DNA of 64,000 bases from Frigoribacterium sp. PvP032 (GCF_017833035.1 NZ_JAFIBM010000001.1:1054001-1118000); one strand, 5' to 3'. Positions 17,344 through 26,311 are shown, counted from the first letter of the stretch. The notes: generated by a model from the sequence alone, not told the origin. Program-made: numbers and translations.

Positions 17344-17368
17344 GCCGAGGAGGCGTGGGCCGGGCTGC

Positions 17369-17454
17369 GTCGAGGACTCAGGCACCCGGGGCGGCCGGCA
17401 CCGCGCGGCCGGTCCGCCGGCCGGGGCGCGGTCGTCGTCGCCTGAGTCCTCGAC
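17369..17454. repeat. 86-bp paired-motif element 5
   Basis: The arms are the exact pair GTCGAGGACTCAGG and CCTGAGTCCTCGAC. It lies between the decayed permease and the hydroxyacid dehydrogenase. Confidence 0.9.
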
Positions 17455-17498
17455 GGCTCCGCCGCCCAGCCGCCCCGGCCACGTCGCGACCGCATCGG

Positions 17499-17504
17499 TA
17501 GGTT
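17499..17504 (+). promoter_or_regulatory. -10 hexamer of the hydroxyacid dehydrogenase gene
   Basis: TAGGTT ends 6 bases before the ATG at 17511. No Shine-Dalgarno is present, so the transcript is probably leaderless. Confidence 0.55.
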
Positions 17505-17510
17505 GGGCTG

Positions 17511-18473
17511 ATGACCGACATCGCCGTGACCGTCCTCCCCTCCGCCGACCAGCGGGGAGGTGGCGGCGACGTCTGGGGCGTGGGGCCTGCTGAACGTGCC
17601 GTCGAGGCGGCCGGGGCCAGAGCCGTCGAGCTCGGCGACGAGACGCGCATGATCGTGGTCGGCGGCCGTGTCGACCAGAGCGAGCTGCGCCGGGCGATCG
17701 ACGAGCACCCCGACGTCGCGGTCGTGCAGCTGCCGAGTGCGGGCGTCGACTCGTACGTCGACACGATGCGGGCCACCCGCCGCGACGGCCTCGTCTTCAC
17801 GAGCGCGAAGGGGGCGTACAGCGCGCCGGTGGCGGAGCACGCGCTCGCGCTGACCCTGGCGACCCTGCGCGCGCTGCAGCTGCGTGCCAGGGCGACCTCG
17901 TGGGAACACGAGCAGCGCGGCATCTCGCTGAACGGGTCGCGTGTGCTGATCATCGGGGCGGGCGGCATCGGCACCGAGCTGATGCGGCTCCTCGGCCCGT
18001 TCGACGTCGAGGTCACGATGGTCGTCCGCACGCCCCGCGACGTACCGGGCGCGGTCCGCACGATCACCTCCGAGCACCTCGCCGAGGTGCTGCCCGACAT
18101 GGACGTCGTCGTGGTCGCGGCCGCCCTCACCGACGGCACCGCGAAGATCGTGGGCCAGGCCGAGCTCGAGGCGATGAAGCGCACGGCGGTGCTGGTCAAC
18201 ATCGCCCGCGGCCCGCTCGTCGACACCGACGCGCTCGTGGCGGCGCTCGCCGCGGGTGAGATCGGAGGCGCCGGCCTCGACGTGGTCGATCCCGAGCCCC
18301 TGCCCGACGGGCACCCCCTGTGGGACGAGCCCCTCGCGCTCATCACACCGCACCAGGCGAACACGAACGCGATGACCGAGCCGCTGTTCCAGGCTCGCGT
18401 CGAGGAGAACATCCGGGCCCTCGCCGACGACGGTGACCTCGTCGGCGTCGTGGACGTCGACGCCGGGTACTGA
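17511..18473 (+). CDS. D-isomer-specific 2-hydroxyacid dehydrogenase
   Basis: A 320-aa NAD(P)-dependent dehydrogenase. The nucleotide-binding GAGGIG is near residue 150. The catalytic residues are Arg in VNIARGPLV, Glu in DPEPLP and His in LITPH. It reduces or oxidises short 2-hydroxy/2-keto acids; the substrate (glyoxylate, hydroxypyruvate or other) is not evident. It is a single gene between two copies of the 86-bp element. Confidence 0.9.
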   Translation: MTDIAVTVLPSADQRGGGGDVWGVGPAERAVEAAGARAVELGDETRMIVVGGRVDQSELRRAIDEHPDVAVVQLPSAGVDSYVDTMRATRRDGLVFTSAKGAYSAPVAEHALALTLATLRALQLRARATSWEHEQRGISLNGSRVLIIGAGGIGTELMRLLGPFDVEVTMVVRTPRDVPGAVRTITSEHLAEVLPDMDVVVVAAALTDGTAKIVGQAELEAMKRTAVLVNIARGPLVDTDALVAALAAGEIGGAGLDVVDPEPLPDGHPLWDEPLALITPHQANTNAMTEPLFQARVEENIRALADDGDLVGVVDVDAGY

Positions 18474-18530
18474 CCGCTGCGTGGACGACCGGCAGCACGC
18501 CTCGTCGACGCGCGCCCGTCGACCACCCGT

Positions 18531-18616
18531 GTCGAGGACTCAGGAGGCGCCCGCGTCGAGACCCTCAGCGCGCGGGGCTGACGGGCGCTGAGCGTCCCGC
18601 CGCCTGAGTCCTCGAC
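18531..18616. repeat. 86-bp paired-motif element 6
   Basis: The arms are the exact pair GTCGAGGACTCAGG and CCTGAGTCCTCGAC, 58 bp apart. It separates two tandem plus-strand genes and lies 14 bases upstream of the next -10. Confidence 0.9.
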
Positions 18617-18629
18617 GGGTCGGCCCGCG

Positions 18630-18635
18630 TAGCGT
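18630..18635 (+). promoter_or_regulatory. -10 hexamer of the 18643 gene
   Basis: TAGCGT ends 7 bases before the ATG at 18643. This fits a leaderless start close behind repeat element 6. Confidence 0.5.
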
Positions 18636-18642
18636 CGCTGCC

Positions 18643-19320
18643 ATGCCCCGGTCCCGTCCCGCCCGCACTCCGTCGAGCCCGTCGAGCGCGTCGAGCCCGT
18701 CGCGCCCGTCGCGCGCCCCCGACGACCGGTTCAGCGGCCGCATCGCGGGCTTCGGCACGGCCTCGGGCACGCGTGTCGTCATCGGCATGTGGGACGAGTC
18801 GCCCCTCGGCCGCTTCGCCGACGTGATGCTCGAGGACGCTGCCGGCCACCGCCTCCTGCTGGCGCCCTCGCCCGAGGTCGCCGCGTACGTCTCGGCGACC
18901 TACTCGTTCGACGAGGTGCAGGTCGTCCCCGTGAGCCGGCGCCGGGTCGACGGCGGCATCGCCGTGACGGCCGGCGACCTCGAGGTGACACTCGTCGTCG
19001 GGCAGATCTCGTGGCTCGGCGTGCTGCTGCGGCTCGTGCCCCGGAGCATCGCCACGAGGCCGGCCTGGCTGACCGTCGTCGACCCCGTCGCGCGCGTGCT
19101 CGTCCGCGGCGCCCGCACGGCCGGCACCGCCGGCGGAGGCCGCCGCGAGTACTACGGCGTCACACTGGTCCGCGACCTCGCCGGCGTCACGGCCACCCGC
19201 GGCGGCGTCGACCTCGGTGCGCTCGCCCCGCTCACGCCGCCTGTCCGCTTCGGCTTCGGCTCGGCACCCGCCCGCCCCAGCCTCGTCGACGTCGTCAGCA
19301 CGATCCGCCGACCGGCCTGA
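18643..19320 (+). CDS. Uncharacterised protein
   Basis: A 225-aa protein whose family I do not recognise. The first 28 residues are Ser/Pro/Arg low complexity. The remainder is a soluble alpha/beta domain (FSGRIAGFGTASGTRVVIGMW, DVMLEDAAGHRLLLAPS, ATYSFDEVQVVPV). There is no signal peptide, and one moderately hydrophobic stretch near GQISWLGVLLRLVP. Codon use resembles its neighbours, so it is probably a real gene. It stands alone on the plus strand. Confidence 0.7.
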   Translation: MPRSRPARTPSSPSSASSPSRPSRAPDDRFSGRIAGFGTASGTRVVIGMWDESPLGRFADVMLEDAAGHRLLLAPSPEVAAYVSATYSFDEVQVVPVSRRRVDGGIAVTAGDLEVTLVVGQISWLGVLLRLVPRSIATRPAWLTVVDPVARVLVRGARTAGTAGGGRREYYGVTLVRDLAGVTATRGGVDLGALAPLTPPVRFGFGSAPARPSLVDVVSTIRRPA

Positions 19321-19538
19321 GCCGAGGAGGCGCGCGGCCGCCCCATCAGGACGCGCGCTGCCAGGCCCACGACGCGTCGCGCAGCCGTCCCGGGAATATC
19401 CCGCGCCTCCTGTCGGTCTGCCTCCGTGCACGTACATGACGCGTCACCGATCTGTGTGGCACCGAACCGGTCCGCACCGGACCAGACCGCAGCAGACCTG
19501 ACCCGCTCAGCCCGCACCACTTCACCAAGGAGATCCCC

Positions 19539-20096
19539 ATGACCACCGTCCTCGTCCTCGTCGGCAGCCTCCGCGGCGGATCCACCAACAAGCAGCTCGC
19601 CGAGGCGGCGGTGCTGAACGCACCCGACGGCGTCACGCTGAGCGTCTACGACGGCATCGCCCACCTGCCGTTCTACAACGAGGACATCGACGTCGACGGG
19701 GCCCGTCCGGAGGCGGCGGTCGCCTTCCGCAACGCGCTCAGCGCTGCCGACGCCGTGCTCGTCGTCACGCCCGAGCACAACGGCACCATCCCCGCCGTGC
19801 TCAAGAACGCCATCGACTGGGCGTCGCGTCCCTACGGCGAGAGCCAGATCTCGGGCAAGCCCCTCGCCGTGATCGGCAGCGCGTTCGGCCAGTTCGGCGG
19901 CGTGTGGGCGCAGGACGAGACCCGGAAGTCGTTCGGCATCGCCGGCGCGAAGGTCCTCGAGGACGTCACCCTGGCCATCCCCGGCTCGGTCGTCCGCTTC
20001 GCCGAGGTGCACCCCAAGGACGACGCCGAGGTCGTCGCGCAGCTCGCCGAGGTCGTGTCCGCCGTCGTGGAGTCGACGCGCAGCGACGCCGCGTAG
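19539..20096 (+). CDS. NAD(P)H-dependent FMN reductase
   Basis: A 185-aa flavodoxin-fold reductase. The FMN phosphate loop is GSLRGGSTNKQLAE, and TPEHNGTIPAVLKNAIDW matches the PEYN block of the ChrR/azoreductase group. Such enzymes carry out two-electron reduction of quinones, azo dyes or chromate. AAGGAGA lies 6 bases before the ATG. The last codons and stop are duplicated downstream in a 26-bp tandem repeat. Confidence 0.92.
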   Translation: MTTVLVLVGSLRGGSTNKQLAEAAVLNAPDGVTLSVYDGIAHLPFYNEDIDVDGARPEAAVAFRNALSAADAVLVVTPEHNGTIPAVLKNAIDWASRPYGESQISGKPLAVIGSAFGQFGGVWAQDETRKSFGIAGAKVLEDVTLAIPGSVVRFAEVHPKDDAEVVAQLAEVVSAVVESTRSDAA

Positions 20097-20125
20097 GCGC
20101 GACGCGCAGCGACGCCGCGTAGGCG
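20075..20125. repeat. 26-bp tandem duplication of a gene 3' end
   Basis: The 25 bases starting GACGCGCAGCGACGCC, which include the TAG stop of the FMN reductase, occur at 20075 and again at 20101. The copies look identical, suggesting a recent slippage event. Confidence 0.8.
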
Positions 20126-20168
20126 ACTCGTGCGGACGCCGTCACGGGCGCGACCGGCCAGCAGGGAG

Positions 20169-20197
20169 GCGGGCGAGACCATCTGGGTCTCGCCCGC
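20169..20197 (+). terminator. Terminator after the FMN reductase
   Basis: GCGGGCGAGACC pairs perfectly with GGTCTCGCCCGC around a 5-base loop and is followed by TTCTG. Confidence 0.75.
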
Positions 20198-20347
20198 TTC
20201 TGCGCGCGGTCGCCCGACACCCCGAATTCGGCGTCCCGAAGTTGTCTCATCAGGGCTTTCTCGGTGTGGCAGTCGCTTCGGGCATGCCAAGATCGACAGG
20301 TTCCGGGGCGACGACGCCCGCCGTCGCCGCCACCGAAAGGACCAGTC

Positions 20348-20917
20348 GTGAGCTTCTGGGCCCTCCTCTTCATCGCCCTCGGCGTCTCCGCCGACGCCTT
20401 CGCCGTCGCCCTCGGCAAGGGCCTGCACATGCGCCAGTTCTCGGTGCGCGGGGCAGCGGTCATCGCCGTGACCTTCGGTCTCTTCCAGGCGGCCATGCCC
20501 CTCGCGGGCTGGCTGCTCGGCACTGCCTTCGCCGGCTACATCGCCGACTTCGACCACTGGATCGCCTTCGGCCTGCTGAGCCTCATCGGCGCGAAGATGC
20601 TCTGGGAGGCGTTCACGAAGGGCGACGACGACGAGGACGACGTCGACCGGATCTCGACCCGTGAGCTGCTCCTCCTCGCCGTCGCGACGAGCATCGACGC
20701 GCTAGCAGTCGGCGTGACCCTGGCGTTCCTGCCGGTCTCGATCGGCTGGGCCGTGCTGCTGATCGGCGTGACGACGACCGTGCTCACCTTCGCCGGCGTG
20801 CTCGTCGGCCACCGGGTCGGGGCCCGCTTCGGCAAGCCGGCCGAGATCGCAGGCGGCGTCGTCCTGATCGTCATCGGCACGAGCATCCTGCTCGAGCACC
20901 TCGGGGTCCTGGCCTAG
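20348..20917 (+). CDS. mntP: Manganese efflux pump MntP
   Basis: A 189-aa membrane protein with six predicted segments. The paired family signatures are ALGVSADAFAVALGKG near the N-terminus and AVATSIDALAVGVTL in the second half, each with an Asp thought to bind Mn2+. An acidic cytoplasmic loop (DDDEDDVD) is unusual in its charge density. GAAAGGA precedes the GTG. I looked for a yybP-ykoY manganese riboswitch upstream and did not find its conserved core. Confidence 0.93.
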   Translation: MSFWALLFIALGVSADAFAVALGKGLHMRQFSVRGAAVIAVTFGLFQAAMPLAGWLLGTAFAGYIADFDHWIAFGLLSLIGAKMLWEAFTKGDDDEDDVDRISTRELLLLAVATSIDALAVGVTLAFLPVSIGWAVLLIGVTTTVLTFAGVLVGHRVGARFGKPAEIAGGVVLIVIGTSILLEHLGVLA

Positions 20918-20928
20918 GCGACGACGAC

Positions 20929-20961
20929 AGGAGGCGCGGTGCCTGTCGCACCGCGCCTCCT
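20929..20961. terminator. Bidirectional terminator between mntP and the PRC gene
   Basis: AGGAGGCGCGGTGC pairs perfectly with GCACCGCGCCTCCT around CTGTC. It lies between convergent genes and can serve both. Confidence 0.85.
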
Positions 20962-20980
20962 CGTGTCTCGCAGCTCCGCG

Positions 20981-21334
20981 TCAGCGGCGGCCGAGTCGGC
21001 GCTCTCCGCCGGCGCCCAGCGCGTAGGGGAGGCCGTAGTGGGCGAAGACGTCCGCCTCCTGCGAGGCCTCGAGCTCGCCGTCGGTGTCGATGGACGGGGC
21101 GTCCTTGACGAGCTTCTTGTCGAACTGGACCTTGACGTGCTTCGGCGCGACGACCGCGCCGTCGAGCGGCACGAAGAGCAGCTTCTTGCCGACGAGGCCG
21201 GCCTGGACCGTCGCGAAGGACGGGCTGTCCGACGACGTGTCGAAGTAGACGCTCTCGAGCTGCCCGATCTTGTCGCCGGCCGGGTCGACGACCGGCAGGC
21301 CGATCCAGTCGCGCAGGTTCTCCGCTTCGAACAT
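20981..21334 (-). CDS. PRC-barrel domain protein
   Basis: A 117-aa soluble protein. The N-terminal region (NLRDWIGLPVVDPAGDKIG, then LFVPLDGAVV) is a PRC-barrel, a small beta-barrel found in ribosome maturation, photosynthetic reaction centres and stress proteins. The C-terminal 40 residues are acidic then basic. GAGAGGG lies upstream of the ATG at 21334. The partner is unknown. Confidence 0.82.
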   Translation of the reverse strand: MFEAENLRDWIGLPVVDPAGDKIGQLESVYFDTSSDSPSFATVQAGLVGKKLLFVPLDGAVVAPKHVKVQFDKKLVKDAPSIDTDGELEASQEADVFAHYGLPYALGAGGERRLGRR

Positions 21335-21425
21335 GACATCCCTCTCTGCGGCACGGATCAGGGCCGGCACGCGTGCCCTCGACGGTAGTAGCCCGGCGTG
21401 TGCGCGGGCCGGGCTCGATCGACCC

Positions 21426-21511
21426 GTCGAGGACTCAGGCGTGCGCGTCGCGCGCGTCCCCGTCGGCAGGCTGCTGGCACGATGGCGACATGTCCGACCT
21501 GAGTCCTCGAC
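21426..21511. repeat. 86-bp paired-motif element 7, containing a promoter and start codon
   Basis: The exact arms GTCGAGGACTCAGG and CCTGAGTCCTCGAC enclose the CACGAT -10 (21478-21483) and ATG (21490) of the amidotransferase. The right arm encodes the residues LSPRR of that protein. Confidence 0.9.
21478..21483 (+). promoter_or_regulatory. -10 hexamer of the amidotransferase gene
   Basis: CACGAT ends 6 bases before the ATG at 21490, which fits a leaderless transcript. The same hexamer and spacing precede the genes at 48464 and 59060 and, on the minus strand, at 12721. Confidence 0.55.
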
Positions 21512-22242
21512 GTGAACCTGCCCCGCGCCCCGTCCTGCTCGTCGTCGACGTCGCCGACGGCGGTCGCGACGATCCTGCCTTCGAGGCCGAGCTGCAGCGC
21601 CTCACGGCCAGCGTCGTCGCGGCGGCGACGGCCGTCGGCTTCGTCGTCGACCGGGTGCCCGCGGCGCAGACGCCCCGGGCCGAGCTCGACGAGCGGCTGG
21701 CGGCAGCCGACGCGGTCGTCGTCACCGGGGGAGAGGACGTCGACCCGTCCTTCTACGGCGGCGACCTGAGCGAGCCGCACCTCGGCCAGACGTTCCCGGC
21801 AGCAGACCGGGCCCAGGTCGCGATCGTCCGCCGAGCCGTCGACGACCGCACGCCGCTCGTGGGCATCTGCCGAGGCATGCAGCTCGTGAACGTCGCCCTC
21901 GGCGGCGACCTCGTGCAGCACCTCCACGACGGCGGACACGTCGGCGGCGACACGGCCGACAGCATGGTCGACCACCGCGTGCTCGTCGAGCCCGGCAGCG
22001 AGCTGGCGAAGGCGCTCGGCGCGACGGAGCTCGACGTGCGCAGCTCCCACCACCAGGCCGTCGGACGCGTCGGCACGGGCCTCCGGGTCGTCGCCCGCGC
22101 CGACGACGGCACGATCGAGGCGGTCGAGCACGAGGAGGCGCCCGTCTGGTGCGTGCAGTGGCACCCGGAGGACGCGGGGTCGCGCGGCACCGTGCTCACC
22201 GATCTGCTGGAGGCGGCGCTGGCCGCACGCCGCCCCTCCTGA
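21490..22242 (+). CDS. Class I glutamine amidotransferase-like hydrolase (peptidase C26)
   Basis: A 250-aa PuuD-like enzyme. The nucleophile is the Cys in VGICRGMQLVNVALGG, and the catalytic His is in VQWHPED, followed by Glu. VTGGEDVDPSFYG matches gamma-glutamyl-gamma-aminobutyrate hydrolases, which cleave gamma-glutamyl polyamine or GABA conjugates. No other Puu genes are nearby, so the substrate is open. The first seven codons lie inside repeat element 7. Confidence 0.88.
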   Translation: MSDLSPRREPAPRPVLLVVDVADGGRDDPAFEAELQRLTASVVAAATAVGFVVDRVPAAQTPRAELDERLAAADAVVVTGGEDVDPSFYGGDLSEPHLGQTFPAADRAQVAIVRRAVDDRTPLVGICRGMQLVNVALGGDLVQHLHDGGHVGGDTADSMVDHRVLVEPGSELAKALGATELDVRSSHHQAVGRVGTGLRVVARADDGTIEAVEHEEAPVWCVQWHPEDAGSRGTVLTDLLEAALAARRPS

Positions 22243-22530
22243 CGGCGCCGCCGCGCGACGGCGAGACCGAAGGGCGCCCACACGGCCGCACCGGCTGCAA
22301 AACCGAATGTCGTTCTGGATCTTGCGGAGAGGGCGGGGGGCCGTGTCACACTGGGAGGACGCCCTCGTCGTGGAGTGGCCCATCCCCGAACGCCCGCCCC
22401 TCCGCCGCGACGAGCGCGCTCCGCCTCCCGACACAGCCCGCGTCATCGACCCGGGTCCTGTCGGCAGGGCGGCCCCTCGACGAGCAGCTCGTCGTGCGCG
22501 CTCGGCCGGCCCGTCCCGGAAGGCCCGACC

Positions 22531-24063
22531 GTGCCCCAGAACTCCTCGCGTCCCGACGACGACACCCGCATGAGCAGCAGCACCAGCACCCGCAGCGACA
22601 ACACCGACACCCGCACCGGCAGCGTCGTCCTCGCCCCCGAGCGCCCCGACCCGACCCCGACCTCCACCTACACGGGCTCGATGCGGGTCAGCGGCATCGA
22701 CACCCCTGGCCCCCGTCCGACGCACGGCCACGACGGCACGCCGCACGTGCTCACGCCCTCGGCGATCGTCGGGATCGCGGTGCTCGGGCTGGCCACGTTC
22801 TTCGCGATCACCACCGAGCTGATGCCCGTCGGCCTGCTGTCCACGATGAGCGAGGACCTCGGGGTCACCGAGTCCCGCATGGGCGTCGTCATCACGGTCT
22901 ACGCCCTCGCGGTCGCCCTGCTGGCGCTGCCGCTGACGTGGGCCACGGCGCGTGTGCCGCGGAAGGCCGTCCTCGTCGCGACCCTGGGCGGCTACACCGC
23001 GTCGAACCTGATCGTCGCGCTCGCGCCGAACTTCGAGATGGTCTGCGTCGGACGCGTCGTCGGCGGCATCGCGCACGCGCTGTTCTTCTCCGTCGCCTCC
23101 GCGTACGCCACCCGCATCGTGCCGCCCCGCCTCGCAGGTCGCGCGATCGCGTTCGTCTACTCGGGCAGCTCGCTCGGCTTCGTGCTGGGGGTGCCCGTCG
23201 CGACGACGGTCGGCGACCACCTCGGCTGGCGCTCGGCGGTCTTCGCGGTGGCCGTCGCCTCCGCCGTGCTCGCCGTCGTGGCGCTGGCGTTCCTGCCGGC
23301 CGTCCGCGGCGAGTCGTACCCGCACCTCGGATCCGTCGCGGCCTGGGCCCGCTCCGGCCTGCTCGCGGTCGTCGTCGCCGACCTCCTCCTCTTCGCCGGT
23401 CACTACGTCGTGTACACCTACGTCGGCCCCTACCTCGTCACCGCAGGCCTCGGCGACGACGCGGTCGCGCCGGCGCTCCTCGTGCTCGGGGTGACGGGCA
23501 TCGTGGGGCTGCTGACCGCAGGGGCCTTCGTCGACCGGGCGCCGCGGCAGACGCTGATCGCGGCCGTGGCCGTCATGGCGCTGGCGCTCGCCGCGCTGCC
23601 CCTCGTGCACGGCTCCCTCGTGGGCACCTTCGTGGTCGCCGGCCTCTGGGTCGCGGCCAACGGCACCACCGGCACCCTCTTCATGGCCGCGGCGATCCGC
23701 ACAGGAGGCGTCAGCCCCGACATCGCCGGAGCCCTCGTCAACGCAGGCTCGAACGTCGGCATCGCCGGCGGGGCCGCCCTCGGCGCGCAGGTGTTCGGCA
23801 CGGCCGGGCTGGGCCTCGGCGCGCTGCCGTTCGTCGCTGCCGTCGTCGTCGGGGCGAGCCTCGTGGTCGTCGTCCTCGGCCGCCGCGGCTTCCCGGTCTC
23901 GGGGCACGCGCAGTCGACCCTGTCGACGTCGAGCCTCCGCACCATCACGTCGTCCGTGTCCGTCGTGACGGCGTCGATCGCCACCGTGCAGGGCGTCCGC
24001 ACGGGCTCGGTAAATGCCGGGCCAGCGGTGCGGGGCGGGCGCGGCGGGCGTCAGGGCAGGTAG
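22531..24063 (+). CDS. MFS transporter, DHA1 (AraJ/PbuE-like) family
   Basis: A 510-aa transporter with 12 predicted segments, beginning near residue 80 after a long Ser/Thr/Pro-rich N-terminus. FAITTELMPVGLL and the motif near VYALAVALLALPLTWATAR match the arabinose/purine efflux-type DHA1 group. GGAAGG about 8 bases before the GTG at 22531 decides the start; the ATG at 22570 has no Shine-Dalgarno. The substrate is unknown. The 288 bp upstream hold no gene that I can support. Confidence 0.88.
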   Translation: MPQNSSRPDDDTRMSSSTSTRSDNTDTRTGSVVLAPERPDPTPTSTYTGSMRVSGIDTPGPRPTHGHDGTPHVLTPSAIVGIAVLGLATFFAITTELMPVGLLSTMSEDLGVTESRMGVVITVYALAVALLALPLTWATARVPRKAVLVATLGGYTASNLIVALAPNFEMVCVGRVVGGIAHALFFSVASAYATRIVPPRLAGRAIAFVYSGSSLGFVLGVPVATTVGDHLGWRSAVFAVAVASAVLAVVALAFLPAVRGESYPHLGSVAAWARSGLLAVVVADLLLFAGHYVVYTYVGPYLVTAGLGDDAVAPALLVLGVTGIVGLLTAGAFVDRAPRQTLIAAVAVMALALAALPLVHGSLVGTFVVAGLWVAANGTTGTLFMAAAIRTGGVSPDIAGALVNAGSNVGIAGGAALGAQVFGTAGLGLGALPFVAAVVVGASLVVVVLGRRGFPVSGHAQSTLSTSSLRTITSSVSVVTASIATVQGVRTGSVNAGPAVRGGRGGRQGR

Positions 24064-24161
24064 CCGCTGGCGGACGGCTGCCGCTGGCCGCCGCTGCCGC
24101 TGGCCGGCAGCTGCTGAGCGGTACCTCTCCGCGCTCTGCGGGACCGCGCAGCGACTGCCGC

Positions 24162-24246
24162 GTCGAGGACTCAGGCGCCCGGCAGCAGCGACGTCGCTCA
24201 CCCGCGGCAGGGCGGCGCCTGCAGCGTCGCCACCTGAGTGCTCGAC
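24162..24246. repeat. 85-bp paired-motif element 8
   Basis: The left arm is GTCGAGGACTCAGG and the right arm CCTGAGTGCTCGAC. It lies between two convergent genes. Confidence 0.85.
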
Positions 24247-24315
24247 GTGGCCCGGCCCCGCGACGTGGCCCAGCGCCGGGACGTGGCCCGGCGCCGGGAC
24301 GCGGCCCGGCCGCCT
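24244..24315. repeat. 18-bp tandem repeat
   Basis: Four units beginning GACGTGGCC or GACGCGGCC start at 24244, 24262, 24280 and 24298. They lie in the gap between convergent genes, immediately next to repeat element 8. Confidence 0.75.
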
Positions 24316-24337
24316 CCGCCACGGTGCCGCTCCGGTG

Positions 24338-25000
24338 TCAGCCCCCGGCGAGCCCGTTCTCGTAGGCGAAGATCACCGCGTGCACCCTGTCGCGCACGTC
24401 GAGCTTCGCCAGCACTCGTCCGACGTGCGTCTTGACGGTCGACTCCGAGAGGAACAGCTCCCCGGCGATCTCCGAGTTGCTGAGGCCGCGTCCGATCGCG
24501 ACGAGCACCTCGTGCTCGCGCTCGGACAGCAGGTCGAGCGAGGAGGCGCGGTGCACGCCAGCACGGTCGGGCAGCCGCCCCCGGTAGAGGTCGAGCATCG
24601 CGCGGGTCACCCGAGGCGAGACGATGGCGTCGCCCGCGGCCACGGTCCGGATCGCGGCGACGAGCTCGGCGGGAGGAGCGTCCTTGAGCAGGAACCCGCT
24701 GGCGCCGGCGTTGAGGCCGCCGAAGGCGTACTCGTCGAGGTCGAACGTCGTCAGCACGAGCACGCGCGCCTCCGGGCGAGCCGCGACGATGCGGTGCGTG
24801 GCCCCGATGCCGTCGAGCCCCGGCATCCGCACGTCCATCAGGACGACGTCGGGCCGCAGCTCCGCGTCGCGCTCGACCGCGGCCAGTCCGTCGGCGGCCT
24901 CGCCCACGATCCGGAGGTCGGGCTGTGCGCCGAGCACCATCGCCATGCCGGCGCGCAGCAGGTCCTGGTCGTCGACGAGCATGACGGTGATGTCGGTCAC
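24338..25000 (-). CDS. LuxR/NarL family response regulator
   Basis: A 220-aa regulator with a receiver domain (acidic pair D10-D11, phospho-acceptor D56, K in LLKDAPP) and a C-terminal LuxR helix-turn-helix (LSEREHEVLVAIGRGLSNSEIA, then ESTVKTHVGRVLAKL). The GTG overlaps the sensor kinase stop and follows GGAGGC. It closes the operon ATPase-permease-kinase-regulator and most likely controls the ABC exporter genes. Confidence 0.95.
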   Translation of the reverse strand: MTDITVMLVDDQDLLRAGMAMVLGAQPDLRIVGEAADGLAAVERDAELRPDVVLMDVRMPGLDGIGATHRIVAARPEARVLVLTTFDLDEYAFGGLNAGASGFLLKDAPPAELVAAIRTVAAGDAIVSPRVTRAMLDLYRGRLPDRAGVHRASSLDLLSEREHEVLVAIGRGLSNSEIAGELFLSESTVKTHVGRVLAKLDVRDRVHAVIFAYENGLAGG

Positions 25001-26310
25001 GATGCCTCCTCCGGCGTCTGGTCTGCGTCTCCGTGGCCCTGCAGGACGAGCCGGAGGCGCCAGCCCCGCCCGCCCAGCTCGGCGCGCGGCCCGGCCTCGA
25101 GGCTGCCCCCGTACAGTGCGGCGCGCTCCCTGAGGCCCACGAGCCCGCGCTCCGTCCCGACCGAGGCGGCGGGCACGGTGCCGGCGCCGTCGTCGACGAT
25201 CTCGACGGCGACCCTGCCGCGACCGTCGGCGCCCTGCAGGACGACCGCGACCCGCGCGGGACGCTCGGCGTACCGCAGGGCGTTCGTCAGCCCCTCCTGC
25301 ACGGTCCGGTACAGGACCACCTGCAGTGCCGGAGCCGCGGGGAGCTCGCCCACCCGGGTGAGCGAGACGGGGAGGCCGGCCGAGCGGTAGGTCTCGACGA
25401 GGTCGTCGAGCCCGTCGAGCCCCGGCTGCGGTGCGAGCGCCGCGTCGTCGTCGCCGTCGTGCAGCACGCCGAGCAGGCGACGCATGTCGGCCAGGGCCTC
25501 CCGTCCGACGACGCCGATCTGCCTCACGGCGTCGCGGCTGCGCGCCGGGTCGACCTCGGCGACGGCGTCGGCCCCGTCGGAGAGGCTGATCATCACGGAC
25601 ATGCCGTGGGCGACGACGTCGTGCAGCTCGCGGGCGATCCGCGCGCGCTCCGCGCCGGCGGCGAGGCGCGCCTCCTGGTCCCGGTCGCGTTCGAGCTGCG
25701 CGGCCCGGTCGATGAGCGCGGCGAGGTACTGACGCCGGCTGCGCACGTTGAGCCCGACGAGCACGACCACGACGATGCCGAAGCCCGCCACCAGCGGCGA
25801 CTCGACGTTCGGGACGACCGTCCCCGCGAGGGCGAGCGACCCCACGACGGCTGCCGAACAGACCCAGGCCCACCGCGCCCCGCGTCGGACCGCCACCGAG
25901 TAGAGCCCGATCAGCAGCGCCCACGGGAGGCTGACCGTGTCGAGGGCGTTCTGCGCGACGAGGCAGACCAGAGCGACGGCCGTCACGACGACGGGCGCCC
26001 TTCGGCGCAGCAGGAGGCTCGCGTAGGAGACCGCCCAGAGCGCGTACCAGGGCCACGGGGCAGGCAGCACGACGACCCACGTGTCGATCTTGGCGGTGCC
26101 GCTGATGAACGCCACGGCGGCCGCCGTGAGGGCGAGCACGACGTCGGCGGCCACCGGGTGCTCCGCGATGCGTCGTCGGATCACGCCCGGAGGCCGCGGC
26201 GGACCCGCGTCGGAGTCCCCGTCCGGCACGCCGCCGGCGGGGGCTCCTCCGACCCCGGCGCGGGGCGGCCTCGGGGCCGACCCGGACGTCGAGGCGCGTC
26301 GCGCGGCCAT
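24997..26310 (-). CDS. Sensor histidine kinase, HisKA_3 family
   Basis: A 437-aa membrane kinase. About five to six hydrophobic segments occupy residues 50-190. A HisKA_3 box (ARIARELHDVVAHGMSVM) carries the phospho-His, and the ATPase domain has QEGLTNALRYA (N box) and GTERGLVGLRERAALYGG (G box). There is no large extracellular domain, as in DesK-like kinases that sense the membrane. It starts one base after the permease stop. Confidence 0.94.
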   Translation of the reverse strand: MAARRASTSGSAPRPPRAGVGGAPAGGVPDGDSDAGPPRPPGVIRRRIAEHPVAADVVLALTAAAVAFISGTAKIDTWVVVLPAPWPWYALWAVSYASLLLRRRAPVVVTAVALVCLVAQNALDTVSLPWALLIGLYSVAVRRGARWAWVCSAAVVGSLALAGTVVPNVESPLVAGFGIVVVVLVGLNVRSRRQYLAALIDRAAQLERDRDQEARLAAGAERARIARELHDVVAHGMSVMISLSDGADAVAEVDPARSRDAVRQIGVVGREALADMRRLLGVLHDGDDDAALAPQPGLDGLDDLVETYRSAGLPVSLTRVGELPAAPALQVVLYRTVQEGLTNALRYAERPARVAVVLQGADGRGRVAVEIVDDGAGTVPAASVGTERGLVGLRERAALYGGSLEAGPRAELGGRGWRLRLVLQGHGDADQTPEEAS

Positions 26311-26311
26311 C

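Noticed and set aside
20205-20347. Possible yybP-ykoY manganese riboswitch before mntP
   Set aside because: The conserved core sequences of that riboswitch are not visible; the gap shows only a Shine-Dalgarno and no clear folded structure.
22307-22573. Short frame in the gap before the 22531 MFS gene
   Set aside because: The product is Arg/Pro-rich without motifs, and there is no ribosome site or promoter of its own.
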